A stretch of DNA of 64,000 nt, taken from positions 1 through 64,000 of the forward strand of contig CAOVHW010000001.1 of the NCBI GenBank assembly GCA_948543815.1, read 5' to 3'. The notes under the pieces were generated by a model that saw only the letters and a program-made list of their open reading frames with translations, had not been told where the DNA came from and searched no databases. Shown here one piece after another: positions 49,676 through 58,994 of the stretch (position 1 is the first letter of the stretch; each line of letters opens with the position of its first letter). Both the position numbers and the translations under genes were made by a program. The stretch comes from an uncultured Eubacteriales bacterium (GTDB lineage: Bacteria; Bacillota; Clostridia; Lachnospirales; CAMVHY01).

Positions 49676-50740
49676 ATGAAAAAAATTATGGTAGCAATGA
49701 GTGGCGGCGTTGATAGTTCTGTAGCCGCATTAATTTTAAAAAATAATGGCGATGAAATTTGTGGCGCTACAATGAAATTATTTAGCAATGAAAATATTGG
49801 CGAGCATTCAAAAACTTGTTGTGCACTAAATGATGTATTCGACGCAAAAAATATTGCGGCGCGCTTGAATTTTAATCACTACGTATTTAATTTTGGCGAC
49901 GATTTTTTTCACTACGTCATCAAAAAATTTGCCAACGAATATATTAATGGCCGCACGCCAAATCCTTGTCTCGACTGTAATCGTTTTATAAAGTTCAAGA
50001 AATTTTTACAGCGCGCAAATCTTTTAGGCTACGATTATATTGCGACGGGACATTACGCGCAAATTTTTTACGATGAAAATTCAAATCGATATGTATTAAA
50101 AAAATCGATGGACACTACGAAAGACCAAACTTATTTTTTATACGCAATGACACAAGATGAATTGGCAAAAACAATTTTCCCACTAGGAAATTTGTTGAAA
50201 TCAGAAGTACGTGAAATTGCCGCAAAAAATAATTTGATAAATGCGCAAAAGCCCGACAGTCAAGATATTTGTTTCGTTAAAAATAAAAATTACAGTCAAT
50301 TCTTACGTGAAAATTTTCAATTTGAAAACAAATCAGGAAATTTTGTTGACAAGCATGGAAAAATTCTTGGACGTCACAACGGCAGTATAAATTATACAAT
50401 CGGCCAGCGCAAAGGTTTAGGAATAAGTTTCGGCAAACATATGTATGTTATTGCAAAAACTTGCGACACAATTGTCTTGGGCGATGAAAACGATTTATAC
50501 CAAAAAAAATTAATTGCGCACGATATAAATTTGATTGCGATTGAAAAATTAATCAAACCAATGAAAATCACTGCAAAAATTCGTTATAATCAACCTGAAA
50601 CGCCTGCAACTATCAAACCGCTAAATGAAAATGAAATCGAAGTTGAATTTGAAAATCCACAGCGCGCCATAACTCCCGGACAAGCCGTTGTATTTTACGA
50701 CGGTGATAATGTTCTCGGAGGCGGAATAATTAAAGAATGA
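49676..50740 (+). CDS. mnmA: tRNA-specific 2-thiouridylase MnmA
   Basis: MnmA thiolates U34 of tRNA-Lys, -Glu and -Gln using a cysteine persulfide donor. The 354 residues show the PP-loop SGGVDSSVAA (near 9-18), NPCLDCNRFIKF with the first catalytic Cys (near 95-106), and PDSQDICFVK with the second (near 195-204). ATG 49664 is in frame, but ATG 49676 is correctly spaced from GAGGA. It overlaps hydE (ATGA), so tRNA thiolation and hydrogenase maturation genes share a transcript. Confidence 0.95.
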   Translation: MKKIMVAMSGGVDSSVAALILKNNGDEICGATMKLFSNENIGEHSKTCCALNDVFDAKNIAARLNFNHYVFNFGDDFFHYVIKKFANEYINGRTPNPCLDCNRFIKFKKFLQRANLLGYDYIATGHYAQIFYDENSNRYVLKKSMDTTKDQTYFLYAMTQDELAKTIFPLGNLLKSEVREIAAKNNLINAQKPDSQDICFVKNKNYSQFLRENFQFENKSGNFVDKHGKILGRHNGSINYTIGQRKGLGISFGKHMYVIAKTCDTIVLGDENDLYQKKLIAHDINLIAIEKLIKPMKITAKIRYNQPETPATIKPLNENEIEVEFENPQRAITPGQAVVFYDGDNVLGGGIIKE

Positions 50741-51777
50741 AAAAATTAATTGACAAACTCGAACGTCAAAAAATTTTAGCAGCCGATGAATTTTTGATTT
50801 TGCTGCAAAAATTTTCTGACGCCGAAAATTCAAATTATCTTGCACAAAAAGCACGCGCTATTACGCAAAAACATTTTGACAATAAAATTTACATACGCGG
50901 CTTAATTGAGTTTACAAATTACTGCCGCAATGACTGTTTTTACTGCGGAATTCGTAAAAGTAATTTGAACGCACAACGATATCGATTGTCGAATCAAGAA
51001 ATTTTTACATGCTGTGAAAAAGGTTATGCGCTCGGCTTTCGCACGTTTGTTTTACAAGGCGGCGAAGACTTATATTTTACTGATGAAAAATTGGTTGAAA
51101 TAATTTCACACATCAAAAAAAATTTCCGTGATTGCGCAATAACTTTGTCAATCGGGGAAAAAAGTTTTGACACATATAAAAAATATTTTGATGCAGGCGC
51201 CGACCGATTTTTATTACGTCATGAAACTGCAAACGATTCACATTATAAAAAATTACATCCAAAAAATTTGTCATTAGCACACCGAAAAAAATGCCTGTAC
51301 GATTTGAAAAAAATTGGCTATCAAGTTGGCTGTGGGTTCATGGTTGGCTCACCATTTCAAACTTTTGAAAATGTCGTGGAAGATTTACTTTTCATTCAAA
51401 AATTTTCACCGCATATGGTTGGTATCGGCCCATTCATCGCACATAAAGATACAAAATTTTCTGCAATGCCAAATGGAAATCTTGCGCTCACATTATTTTT
51501 AATTTCGATAATTCGATTGATGTTGCCCAACGCATTAATCCCGGCGACAACAGCTTTAGGCACGATAGATAATAATGGTCGTGAAAAAGGAATTTTACAC
51601 GGTGCAAATGTTTTAATGCCAAATTTGTCGCCCATTTCCGTACGAAAAAAATATTCACTGTATGACAACAAAATTTGTACGGGCGAAGAAGCTGCTGAAT
51701 GTATAAAATGTTTGGCATCGCGCGTAAATAAAATTGGATATGAAATTGTTGTCGACCGCGGAGATTATAAACATTAA
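50737..51777 (+). CDS. hydE: [FeFe] hydrogenase H-cluster maturase HydE (radical SAM)
   Basis: HydE is a radical-SAM enzyme that works with HydG and HydF to build the 2Fe subcluster of [FeFe] hydrogenases. The SAM-cluster motif NYCRNDCFYCGIR (near 59-71) and the LQGGED, RHETA and GIGPFIAH segments match HydE rather than biotin synthase. The length of 346 residues is typical. hydG starts 16 bases later; the start overlaps mnmA. Confidence 0.93.
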   Translation: MKKLIDKLERQKILAADEFLILLQKFSDAENSNYLAQKARAITQKHFDNKIYIRGLIEFTNYCRNDCFYCGIRKSNLNAQRYRLSNQEIFTCCEKGYALGFRTFVLQGGEDLYFTDEKLVEIISHIKKNFRDCAITLSIGEKSFDTYKKYFDAGADRFLLRHETANDSHYKKLHPKNLSLAHRKKCLYDLKKIGYQVGCGFMVGSPFQTFENVVEDLLFIQKFSPHMVGIGPFIAHKDTKFSAMPNGNLALTLFLISIIRLMLPNALIPATTALGTIDNNGREKGILHGANVLMPNLSPISVRKKYSLYDNKICTGEEAAECIKCLASRVNKIGYEIVVDRGDYKH

Positions 51778-51793
51778 TGAAAGGATGTTTTTT

Positions 51794-53200
51794 ATGTACA
51801 AAATTGACTCTGAAATCGCCGACGAATTTATTAATCATGATGAAATTATGTCAACAATTGATTACATGCAAAAAAATAAATCGAACAAATCGCTTGCCCA
51901 AAATATTTTACATAAAGCTGAAAATTTCACCGGCTTAAATTATAAAGATGCGGCAATTCTTTTGGAATGTGATGATGCCGAAATTAATCAACAAATTTTT
52001 GATTTAGCCGGCCGCGTTAAAAAAAAATTTTACGGCAATCGAATCGTTATGTTCGCACCACTTTATATATCAAATTATTGCGTCAACGGCTGCGTCTATT
52101 GCCCTTATCATTTCAAAAATAAAAACATGTCGCGCAAAAAACTCTCGCAAACTGAAATTAAAAATGAAGTTATCGCACTACAAGATATGGGTCATAAACG
52201 TTTGGCACTTGAAACCGGTGAAGACCCTAAAAATTGCTCAATCGATTATGTTTTGGAAAGCATCAAAACTATTTATTCAATAAAGCATAAAAATGGTGCA
52301 ATTCGCCGGATTAATGTCAACATCGCCGCAACAACAATTGAAAATTATAAAAAATTGCACAACGCCGGAATTGGAACTTACATTTTATTTCAAGAAACTT
52401 ATAACAAAAAAAATTATGAGCTACTGCATCCATACGGGCCAAAACATAATTACAATTATCATACAGAAGCAATGGATCGCGCTATGCTCGGCGGAATAGA
52501 TGACGTCGGACTCGGCGTATTATTCGGTTTGAATTCATACCGCTATGATTTTATTGGATTGCTTATGCACGCCGCACATCTTGAAAAAAAATTTGGCGTC
52601 GGCCCACATACTATAAGTGTGCCACGAATTCGTCCGGCAAATGATATTGACACAAATGATTTTAATTGCGTACCGGATAAAATTTTTGAAAAAATCGTCG
52701 CCGTATTACGCATCGCAGTCCCATACACCGGTATGATTATTTCTACACGTGAATCTGCAGCCGCACGTGAAAAAGTTTTACAACTTGGCATTTCACAAAT
52801 TAGCGCAGCATCTAGTACAAGTGTTGGCGGCTACACTGAAAAAAATAATGAATGCGCACAATTTGATTTAAACGATACACGAACGCTTGACGAAATTGTA
52901 CGATGGCTTTTACAACTCGGCTACATTCCAAGTTTTTGTACAGCATGTTATCGTGAAAATCGAACCGGCGACAGATTTATGAATTTGCTTAAAGCGGGCC
53001 AAATTGCAAATTGTTGTCAACCCAACGCACTCATAACGTTGAAAGAATATTTAGAAGATTATGCGTCGCCGCAGACAAAATTAATCGGCGAAAAAGTTAT
53101 ACACAACGAAATTCAAAACATACCGAACGAAAAAATCCGTCAGCTTGTTCAAAATTACATGACTGATTTAAATAACGGCGCGCGCGATTTCAGATTTTAG
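51794..53200 (+). CDS. hydG: [FeFe] hydrogenase H-cluster maturase HydG (radical SAM tyrosine lyase)
   Basis: HydG cleaves tyrosine to p-cresol, CO and cyanide to supply the diatomic ligands of the H-cluster. The 468-residue protein carries the radical-SAM motif CVNGCVYCPYHFKN (near 94-107) and the C-terminal second-cluster region with CTACYRENRTGDRFM and NCCQPNA, which distinguishes HydG from ThiH. The frame opens earlier at 51734; ATG 51794 follows AAAGGATG and fits the family start. Confidence 0.94.
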   Translation: MYKIDSEIADEFINHDEIMSTIDYMQKNKSNKSLAQNILHKAENFTGLNYKDAAILLECDDAEINQQIFDLAGRVKKKFYGNRIVMFAPLYISNYCVNGCVYCPYHFKNKNMSRKKLSQTEIKNEVIALQDMGHKRLALETGEDPKNCSIDYVLESIKTIYSIKHKNGAIRRINVNIAATTIENYKKLHNAGIGTYILFQETYNKKNYELLHPYGPKHNYNYHTEAMDRAMLGGIDDVGLGVLFGLNSYRYDFIGLLMHAAHLEKKFGVGPHTISVPRIRPANDIDTNDFNCVPDKIFEKIVAVLRIAVPYTGMIISTRESAAAREKVLQLGISQISAASSTSVGGYTEKNNECAQFDLNDTRTLDEIVRWLLQLGYIPSFCTACYRENRTGDRFMNLLKAGQIANCCQPNALITLKEYLEDYASPQTKLIGEKVIHNEIQNIPNEKIRQLVQNYMTDLNNGARDFRF

Positions 53201-53236
53201 AAACAAACTACTAAAAAAGTAATCAAAAGAAATCGA

Positions 53237-53312
53237 ACAAAAAATCACGCATAGCGTGATTTTTTTGTTAAAATTTTTTTGGTTCTTTTTTTATAAAAAA
53301 AGAACGGTTTTT
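53237..53312. repeat. Composite palindromic repeat, copy 5 (variant B plus A)
   Basis: A hairpin with a different stem (AATCACGC / GCGTGATT, T-run) is followed by TTAAAATTTTTTTGG and the standard A palindrome (GTTCTTTTTTT / AAAAAAAGAAC). It separates hydG from hydF. Confidence 0.65.
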
Positions 53313-53345
53313 AAATTATTTAGCTATAAATTTTAGGAGGCAAAA

Positions 53346-54506
53346 ATGAGTCTTGATAAAACGCCAAACGCTAACCGTTTTCAAATTGGAATATTCGGCA
53401 AGAGAAACACTGGCAAATCCTCATTGATTAATGCAATCACAAATAAAAATGTTTCACTCGTGTCAAATATTGCCGGCACAACAACCGATCCCGTTCAAAA
53501 AGCAATGGAAATTCACGGCATCGGCCCATGTTTATTTATTGATACGGCCGGGTTTGATGACAAAGGCGATTTGGGCAAACTACGCAATCAAAAAACTTTT
53601 GACATCGCAAAAAAAATTGACGCCGCAATTATTTTGATAAATGATGAAAATTTTGATATGGAGTTAAATTTTTTTGATAAAAATGTTCCAACAATCTTTG
53701 CAATAAATAAATGTGATGAGTTAAAAAATATTGACACGCTAAAAAATAAAATACGTGAAAAAACAAATTTTGAACCGATTTGTATCAGTACAAAAACAAA
53801 AAAAAATATCGATGCACTGATAAACGCATTGATAAAAATTAAACCGTATACCGAAAAAAATATTGTTAACGATTTGGTCGATAAAAATGATTTGGTAATG
53901 CTCGTCATGCCGCAAGATATTCAAGCTCCACAAGGTCGATTAATTTTACCGCAAGTTCAAACTATTCGAAGTTTACTTGACAAAAAATGTATAACAATTT
54001 GTACAACGACAGATAATTTTACGACAGCGTTGAAATTTTTAAAATCTGCGCCAAAATTAATTATTACTGACTCACAAGCGTTCAAATTTGTTTACGAAAA
54101 TAAACCGCCAAACTCACTCATATCATCATTTTCAATTTTGTTTGCAAAATATAAAGGTGATATTGAAGAATTTATTCGTGGCGCACAAAAAATTGATCAA
54201 CTCAATAAAAATTCTCAAGTTTTAATTGCGGAAGCTTGTACGCATGTTCCACTCGAAGAAGATATTGGGCGCGTAAAAATTCCACAACTTTTGAAAAATA
54301 AATTTGGTTGTCAAATAGAATTTGCACATGATTTCCCGGATGATTTGTCACAATTTGATTTGATTATTCATTGTGGCGCGTGTATGTTTAATCGAAAATA
54401 TATGCTTGCAAGAATCGCGCAAGCAAAAAATCAAAATGTTCCTATTACAAATTACGGATTAGCAATTGCGAAATTGACAGGAATTTTAGACAAAGTTGTT
54501 TATTAA
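53346..54506 (+). CDS. hydF: [FeFe] hydrogenase maturation GTPase HydF
   Basis: HydF is the scaffold GTPase that assembles and delivers the 2Fe subcluster to HydA. The 386 residues have a TEES-type G domain (P-loop GKRNTGKSS near 17-25, GTTTDP, DTAGFDD, NKCD) and a C-terminal cluster-binding domain with EACTHVP (near 297) and HCGACMFNR (near 341-349), whose Cys/His ligands are intact. An AGGAGG site lies upstream. It is separated from hydG by a composite repeat and probably has its own or read-through transcription. Confidence 0.94.
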   Translation: MSLDKTPNANRFQIGIFGKRNTGKSSLINAITNKNVSLVSNIAGTTTDPVQKAMEIHGIGPCLFIDTAGFDDKGDLGKLRNQKTFDIAKKIDAAIILINDENFDMELNFFDKNVPTIFAINKCDELKNIDTLKNKIREKTNFEPICISTKTKKNIDALINALIKIKPYTEKNIVNDLVDKNDLVMLVMPQDIQAPQGRLILPQVQTIRSLLDKKCITICTTTDNFTTALKFLKSAPKLIITDSQAFKFVYENKPPNSLISSFSILFAKYKGDIEEFIRGAQKIDQLNKNSQVLIAEACTHVPLEEDIGRVKIPQLLKNKFGCQIEFAHDFPDDLSQFDLIIHCGACMFNRKYMLARIAQAKNQNVPITNYGLAIAKLTGILDKVVY

Positions 54507-54523
54507 AAAATCCAGCAATAATA

Positions 54524-54562
54524 AAAATCTCTTGCGCTATTTTTAACGTAAGAGATTTTTTT
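54524..54562 (+). terminator. Terminator after hydF
   Basis: AAAATCTCTTGCG / CGTAAGAGATTTT hairpin with an 8-T tail. Confidence 0.85.
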
Positions 54563-54684
54563 TGATTGCCTAAAACGAAATGAATATATTCATCACTTGA
54601 CTTCCCTATAAAAACATATGTTATAAGTAATAATATTGGTATTTTTACCATAAAATTTAATTATTATTGGGAGGGTTTTAAAGT

Positions 54685-55554
54685 ATGGGAATTGGAGTAA
54701 GCAGTAACGGACCTGCTTATCAAACTAGGGAGTACAAAGATTTATCCAGGAGTGAAAAACTAATTTATAATAGTCGCTCTACAGATGATTTTGACAGAAA
54801 TATACTTCTTACTTTAAATGCAACAGGTTGTAATATATATTTTAATTTAAAAGCTAAAGAAAAAGCAGCTTTTAAGAGCTTAGATAGAGATAATAGAATA
54901 TATTTTTTAGCAATGTCAGATAGTCTTAGATCTAGATATGTTAAGTTAGAAGACGAAGGCGAAAAAGCATTCATTTTAGAAAACTATTATTTTGATATAG
55001 ACACATTTAATCGTATGTTTGTAAGTTATAGAATGGATGTTCAATATAGAAAAACCAGTGCAGTTCTTGATGAAAATAAAGCGGCTCTTGAAGAAACTAC
55101 AAATAGAATTAAAAAAACTGGGGAAGAAAACACAAGAGCTTATGAGGCTTTTATGAGAAGATTTAATGGCATAGAAGATGACGTTAACGAATTAAGAGAC
55201 GATGTTGATACTTTACAAACGGATATGACTAATGTGAAGAACAATGTCAATGGGTTAGCTATAAGAACTGATAATTTACGAAATAATGTTAATGATATCC
55301 AAACACGAACAACTAACTTAGAACGTAATGTTAATAGAGTAGAAGATACTACTGATAAAAACACTGAAGAAATAAACAACATAAAAGTAAGACAAGAAGA
55401 AGATAGAAGGGAAAAAGAGGATATGAAAAATTTTCTTCAGGAGAGGTTCCATTACGGGATGAAGAAGGTGAACGAGTTGTCGAGTTCAACAAGCTCGACA
55501 TCATCGGAGATACCTCTCCAGGAAATAGAGACAGAACATTCGGAGATTCTGTAA
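54685..55554 (+). CDS. Coiled-coil accessory protein, 0-frame part
   Basis: The first 250 residues form an unrecognised N-terminal domain (Gly/Ser-rich start, then KNLxxxRS-like helices) and a long heptad-repeat coiled coil (about 130-245) of units such as VNELRDDVDTLQTDM and VNGLAIRTDNLRNNV. In the annotated 0 frame the last 40 residues become Ser/Thr-rich junk-like sequence and stop at 55554, while the -1 frame is open from 55407 to 55784 and encodes a plausible membrane segment and polar tail. The real product is therefore probably about 366 residues, needing a -1 shift near A AAT TTT (55428-55434). A GGGAGGG-type site precedes ATG 54685. Confidence 0.6.
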   Translation: MGIGVSSNGPAYQTREYKDLSRSEKLIYNSRSTDDFDRNILLTLNATGCNIYFNLKAKEKAAFKSLDRDNRIYFLAMSDSLRSRYVKLEDEGEKAFILENYYFDIDTFNRMFVSYRMDVQYRKTSAVLDENKAALEETTNRIKKTGEENTRAYEAFMRRFNGIEDDVNELRDDVDTLQTDMTNVKNNVNGLAIRTDNLRNNVNDIQTRTTNLERNVNRVEDTTDKNTEEINNIKVRQEEDRREKEDMKNFLQERFHYGMKKVNELSSSTSSTSSEIPLQEIETEHSEIL

Positions 55555-55784
55555 AAGCCTTCTTCATAAGTGTTTATGATTGGTTTGGTTATATTTTTAG
55601 TGTCATAGCCGATTGGTTTAGACGGACTTTTAGCAGACAGACCGAAGCATTAGCAGCTCCCAGTCAAATCACTCCTAATGCTCTCGACCAAAATGAAACA
55701 GAAAATAAATTAAATAAAGAAACAATCGAAAAACCTGCAATGACAAATCAAGTAGAAAATCAAACAGAAAATCATCTACCATAA
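55434..55784 (+). other. -1-frame continuation of the coiled-coil gene (frameshift)
   Basis: This frame has no usable start codon but encodes a natural-looking 116 residues: an acidic segment (VPLRDEEGERVVEFNKLD), a hydrophobic amphipathic stretch (VKAFFISVYDWFGYIFSVIA) followed by basic residues, then an Asn/Glu/Gln-rich polar tail like those of the other accessory proteins. In-frame TAG 55404-55406 limits the shift site to about 55407-55434. A hairpin terminator directly follows the stop, showing that this, not 55554, is the gene end. Confidence 0.55.
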
Positions 55785-55805
55785 AAATTTGGAGATGATT
55801 TTTTT
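55768..55805 (+). terminator. Terminator of the coiled-coil gene
   Basis: AATCATCT / AGATGATT stem with T7 tail, overlapping the -1-frame stop. Confidence 0.8.
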
Positions 55806-55901
55806 GTTGTATAATTACATCCTTTTTATAAATTGATTTATAAACGTCGCCATGATATTATATTTACAATATTACAACTTTATCGCAGGAGTGTTTTCCA
55901 A

Positions 55902-57095
55902 ATGAAAAAATTAGGATTTGTTCCGAAATTAATTATCGCAATTATCATTGGCATTTTAATTGGGCAATTTATGCCCGAATACGTTTGTCGCTTAGTCGTA
56001 ACATTGTCCGGTATATTTAGTACATTCTTGAAATTTATCATACCTCTTATGATTTTAGCTTATGTAACGATGGGGATTGCAGATTTATCACACGGTGCTG
56101 GAAAACTTTTAGGCATAACCGTTATTTTATCGTATTTGTCAACTTTATTTGCCGGTTCTGTTTCATATTTGATATCTTCTTTCTTGTTTCCACATTTCAT
56201 GAGTGCAAATGCTCTTGTACAAATTGCGGCTACTACTAACATTTCTGTAAAACCTTATTTTAATTTGACAATCCCACCGTTTATGGATACTTTGTCAGCA
56301 GTAGTTTTGGCTTTCACTTTAGGATTAAGTTTCTCCGCTATGAAAGGAAAAGAAATTGGAAACACACTTTATAATGCATTCAAAGATTTGTCAAAAATTA
56401 TTGATAATGTTTTGCATAAAACGATTATTCCGTTGCTGCCACTTTATATTTGTGGAACTTTTACCGATATGACTAAATCCGGTAAAACTTTTGCCGTTTT
56501 AAGTATTTTATGGAAAGTATTTTTGGTCGTAATTCTTATGCATATGGCGTGCATTTTGATTCAATTTTGTATCGCTGGCGCCATTAGCAAAAAAAATCCG
56601 TTAGTTTTAATCAAAAATCAAATTCCGGGATATACTACCGCACTCGGAACACAATCTTCCGCCGCAACAATTCCTGTTAATCTGCAATGTGCAGCTGCGG
56701 ACGGAATCAGCGAACAAATTCGTAATTTCGTCGTCCCACTCTGCGCCAACATTCATATGCCCGGCTCAATGATAACTATCTCGGCTTGTGCAACTGCCGT
56801 TTGCCTGATGAATCAATTACCACTCAATTTAATAACCGTAATTCAATTTATCATGACTCTTGGAGTCGCATTGGTAGCTTCACCGGGCGCACCCGGCGGT
56901 TCTATCATGACTGCATTACCATTTTTATATATAATTTTCGGTGCAGAAGCCGGTAATATAAACGGACCGATTTGTGCAATTATGGTAGCACTCTATATCA
57001 CACAAGATTCTTTCGGCACCGCTTGCAATATATCATGCGATAATGCTATTGGCGTCATAATCGACACCATTTACAAAAAATTTATCAAAAAATAA
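55902..57095 (+). CDS. Dicarboxylate/amino acid:cation symporter (DAACS, GltP-like)
   Basis: The 397-residue protein belongs to the glutamate/dicarboxylate:Na+ or H+ symporter family, with eight membrane helices and two re-entrant loops. Visible are PEYVCRLV near the N-terminus, a Ser-rich LGTQSSAATIPV hairpin (HP1), NIHMPGSMITI in TM7 and SPGAPGGSIMTALP (HP2). The substrate, probably glutamate, serine or a C4 acid, is not fixed by sequence. The frame opens at 55833; ATG 55902 with CAGGAG upstream is preferred. Confidence 0.9.
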   Translation: MKKLGFVPKLIIAIIIGILIGQFMPEYVCRLVVTLSGIFSTFLKFIIPLMILAYVTMGIADLSHGAGKLLGITVILSYLSTLFAGSVSYLISSFLFPHFMSANALVQIAATTNISVKPYFNLTIPPFMDTLSAVVLAFTLGLSFSAMKGKEIGNTLYNAFKDLSKIIDNVLHKTIIPLLPLYICGTFTDMTKSGKTFAVLSILWKVFLVVILMHMACILIQFCIAGAISKKNPLVLIKNQIPGYTTALGTQSSAATIPVNLQCAAADGISEQIRNFVVPLCANIHMPGSMITISACATAVCLMNQLPLNLITVIQFIMTLGVALVASPGAPGGSIMTALPFLYIIFGAEAGNINGPICAIMVALYITQDSFGTACNISCDNAIGVIIDTIYKKFIKK

Positions 57096-57121
57096 TTTTC
57101 GTCAAAATATTTTGCCATCGT

Positions 57122-57156
57122 AAAAAGACACAAATTTAAGTTTGTGTCTTTTATTT
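57122..57156. terminator. Bidirectional terminator
   Basis: AAAAGACACAAA / TTTGTGTCTTTT palindrome between the converging symporter and spoVAE genes. Confidence 0.85.
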
Positions 57157-57504
57157 TTCTTTTGGGTCAAAAATCAACGCATTTAGCAAACTAAAAATTA
57201 CTGCGGCAGTTATACCAGCTGAACCCGCTTTCAATCCGCCAGTTAAAATTCCTATTGCGCCTTCTGAATCAATTTCTTCTTTGACACCATTTGCCAATAA
57301 ATTTCCGAATCCGGGCAATGGAACGGCGGCACCGGCGCCCGCATAAGAAATTAATTTATCATATAAATCGAAACCGCCGAGGATACAGCCGATAACGACG
57401 AACAAAACTAAAATTCTGGCGGAAGTTATTTTAGTTTTGTCAATCAAAATTTGCCCGATAACGCAAATTACACCGCCGACCCAAAACGCATTTAAGTAAT
57501 CCAT
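57151..57504 (-). CDS. spoVAE: Stage V sporulation protein AE (SpoVAE)
   Basis: A 117-residue membrane protein with about four helices and the SpoVAC/SpoVAE-family pattern NAFWVGGVICVIGQIL plus GAGAAVPLPGFGNLLANG. SpoVA proteins form the channel that moves Ca-dipicolinate into and out of spores. It ends the AA-AB-AC-AD-AE operon. ATG 57504 has GAGGTG upstream. Confidence 0.93.
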   Translation of the reverse strand: MDYLNAFWVGGVICVIGQILIDKTKITSARILVLFVVIGCILGGFDLYDKLISYAGAGAAVPLPGFGNLLANGVKEEIDSEGAIGILTGGLKAGSAGITAAVIFSLLNALIFDPKEK

Positions 57505-57516
57505 TTTTTCACCTCA

Positions 57517-58533
57517 CTATAAATTTTCAATTGCAACTGCATATGCAATTCCCGGAATTGTTTCACCTTGTTGCGCGGAAATTTGACTCATCAATGCGCC
57601 CGTTGGTACAAACAAAATTTTATTTAGCTGATGCTGCTGCAATTTTTTGTAAAGATATCCTGCAAAAGTTACAGCTGAGCACGCACAACCACTACCGCCC
57701 GAATTTGTTCCTTGTGAATTTTTATCGAATATGAGCATTCCGCAATCACTATAATTTTTTTCGAGGTCAATATTTTTTTCGCCAAACATTTGTAAAACCA
57801 AATCGTGTCCCACGTAGCCCAAATCGCCTGTTATTATCAAATCATAATACTCCGGGCCAATTGCTAAATCCGTAAAATGATTGTAAATTGTATCGAACGC
57901 CGCCGGCGCCATCGCCGCCCCCATATTATTCACATCCGTTATTCCCATATCTATTACTTTGCCAGTCGTAATTGCCGTGATACGCGGACAATTTTCTCTT
58001 ATATCATTTGACAAAATAACTGAACCTTGTCCCGTAACAGTCCATGTTGAAGTTGGCGTACGTTGCGTGCCCAACTCTAATGGAAATCGAAATTGTTTTT
58101 CACTCGCACAAAAATGACTTGACGCCCCAACCAAAATATTATTGGCGAATCCACCGTCAATCATTATTGCACCCAAACTCATTCCTTCACCAAAAGTTGA
58201 GCACGCACCAAAAATTCCCCAAAATGGAATAGCAAAGTTTCGAATTGCAAAAGTTGAGCCACTATTTTGATTAAGTAAATCGCCAGAAATTACGTAATCA
58301 ATATTTTCTATTGGGATTTTTGATTTTGCGATTGCCACCTCAAACGTATCTTTTACTATTTTACTTTCAGCTTTTTCCCATGAATCTTCACCGCATAATG
58401 AATCAGGTAAAATTGTATCAAAATATTCAGCTAACGGACCTTCACCTTCTTTTGGGCCAACAGTTGATGCACTTGTAATAATTGCGATAGGATTGTCAAA
58501 ACGAATTGATTGTCTTCCACAATGTTTGCTCAA
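57517..58533 (-). CDS. spoVAD: Stage V sporulation protein AD (SpoVAD)
   Basis: SpoVAD is a soluble, thiolase-fold protein that binds dipicolinic acid for transport by SpoVA membrane subunits. The 338 residues show TVGPKEGEGPLAEYFD, GACSTFGEGMSLGA with the position of the thiolase-like Cys, TSTWTVTGQGS and NSGGSGCACSAVTF. It starts with TTG at 58533, supported by a GGAG site 8 bases upstream. It lies between spoVAC and spoVAE with 11- and 12-base gaps. Confidence 0.95.
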   Translation of the reverse strand: MSKHCGRQSIRFDNPIAIITSASTVGPKEGEGPLAEYFDTILPDSLCGEDSWEKAESKIVKDTFEVAIAKSKIPIENIDYVISGDLLNQNSGSTFAIRNFAIPFWGIFGACSTFGEGMSLGAIMIDGGFANNILVGASSHFCASEKQFRFPLELGTQRTPTSTWTVTGQGSVILSNDIRENCPRITAITTGKVIDMGITDVNNMGAAMAPAAFDTIYNHFTDLAIGPEYYDLIITGDLGYVGHDLVLQMFGEKNIDLEKNYSDCGMLIFDKNSQGTNSGGSGCACSAVTFAGYLYKKLQQHQLNKILFVPTGALMSQISAQQGETIPGIAYAVAIENL

Positions 58534-58544
58534 AAAATCATCTC

Positions 58545-58982
58545 CTATTTACTCAAATAATAAATAATTCCGACTAAAACTGAAGTTAATGTACTATAAA
58601 CGATAACGGGTCCGGCAATAATAAACATTTTTGCACCGACACCAAAAATAAAACCTTCCTTTTTAAATTCGAGAGCGGGAGCGGCAACAGAATTAGCGAA
58701 ACCGGTTATAGGAACGACAGAGCCAGCGCCAGCAATTTTTCCGATTTCATCATATATACCGAAACCGGTTAAAAGGATACCGATAAAAATTAAGATAATG
58801 GAAGTAAGCGTACGAGAAATTTCTAAATCACAGCCAAAATTCAGGAGTGAATTAGTAATAAATTGACCGATGACACAAATTAAACCGCCAGACCAAAACG
58901 CATTTAAACAATTCAGGAACAAATTAGTATTGGGAGAAGATTTCTCAACCATTTTTTGATACTTACCTTTATTATTTTGCAT
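58545..58982 (-). CDS. spoVAC: Stage V sporulation protein AC (SpoVAC)
   Basis: A 145-residue membrane protein with four to five helices and NAFWSGGLICVIGQF plus GAGSVVPITGFANSVAAPALEFK, the SpoVAC signature. SpoVAC acts as the mechanosensitive channel for Ca-DPA in model species. The frame opens at GTG 58991, but ATG 58982 is better spaced from AAGGTGAG. It is homologous to spoVAE. Confidence 0.94.
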   Translation of the reverse strand: MQNNKGKYQKMVEKSSPNTNLFLNCLNAFWSGGLICVIGQFITNSLLNFGCDLEISRTLTSIILIFIGILLTGFGIYDEIGKIAGAGSVVPITGFANSVAAPALEFKKEGFIFGVGAKMFIIAGPVIVYSTLTSVLVGIIYYLSK

Positions 58983-58994
58983 AGAACTCACCTT

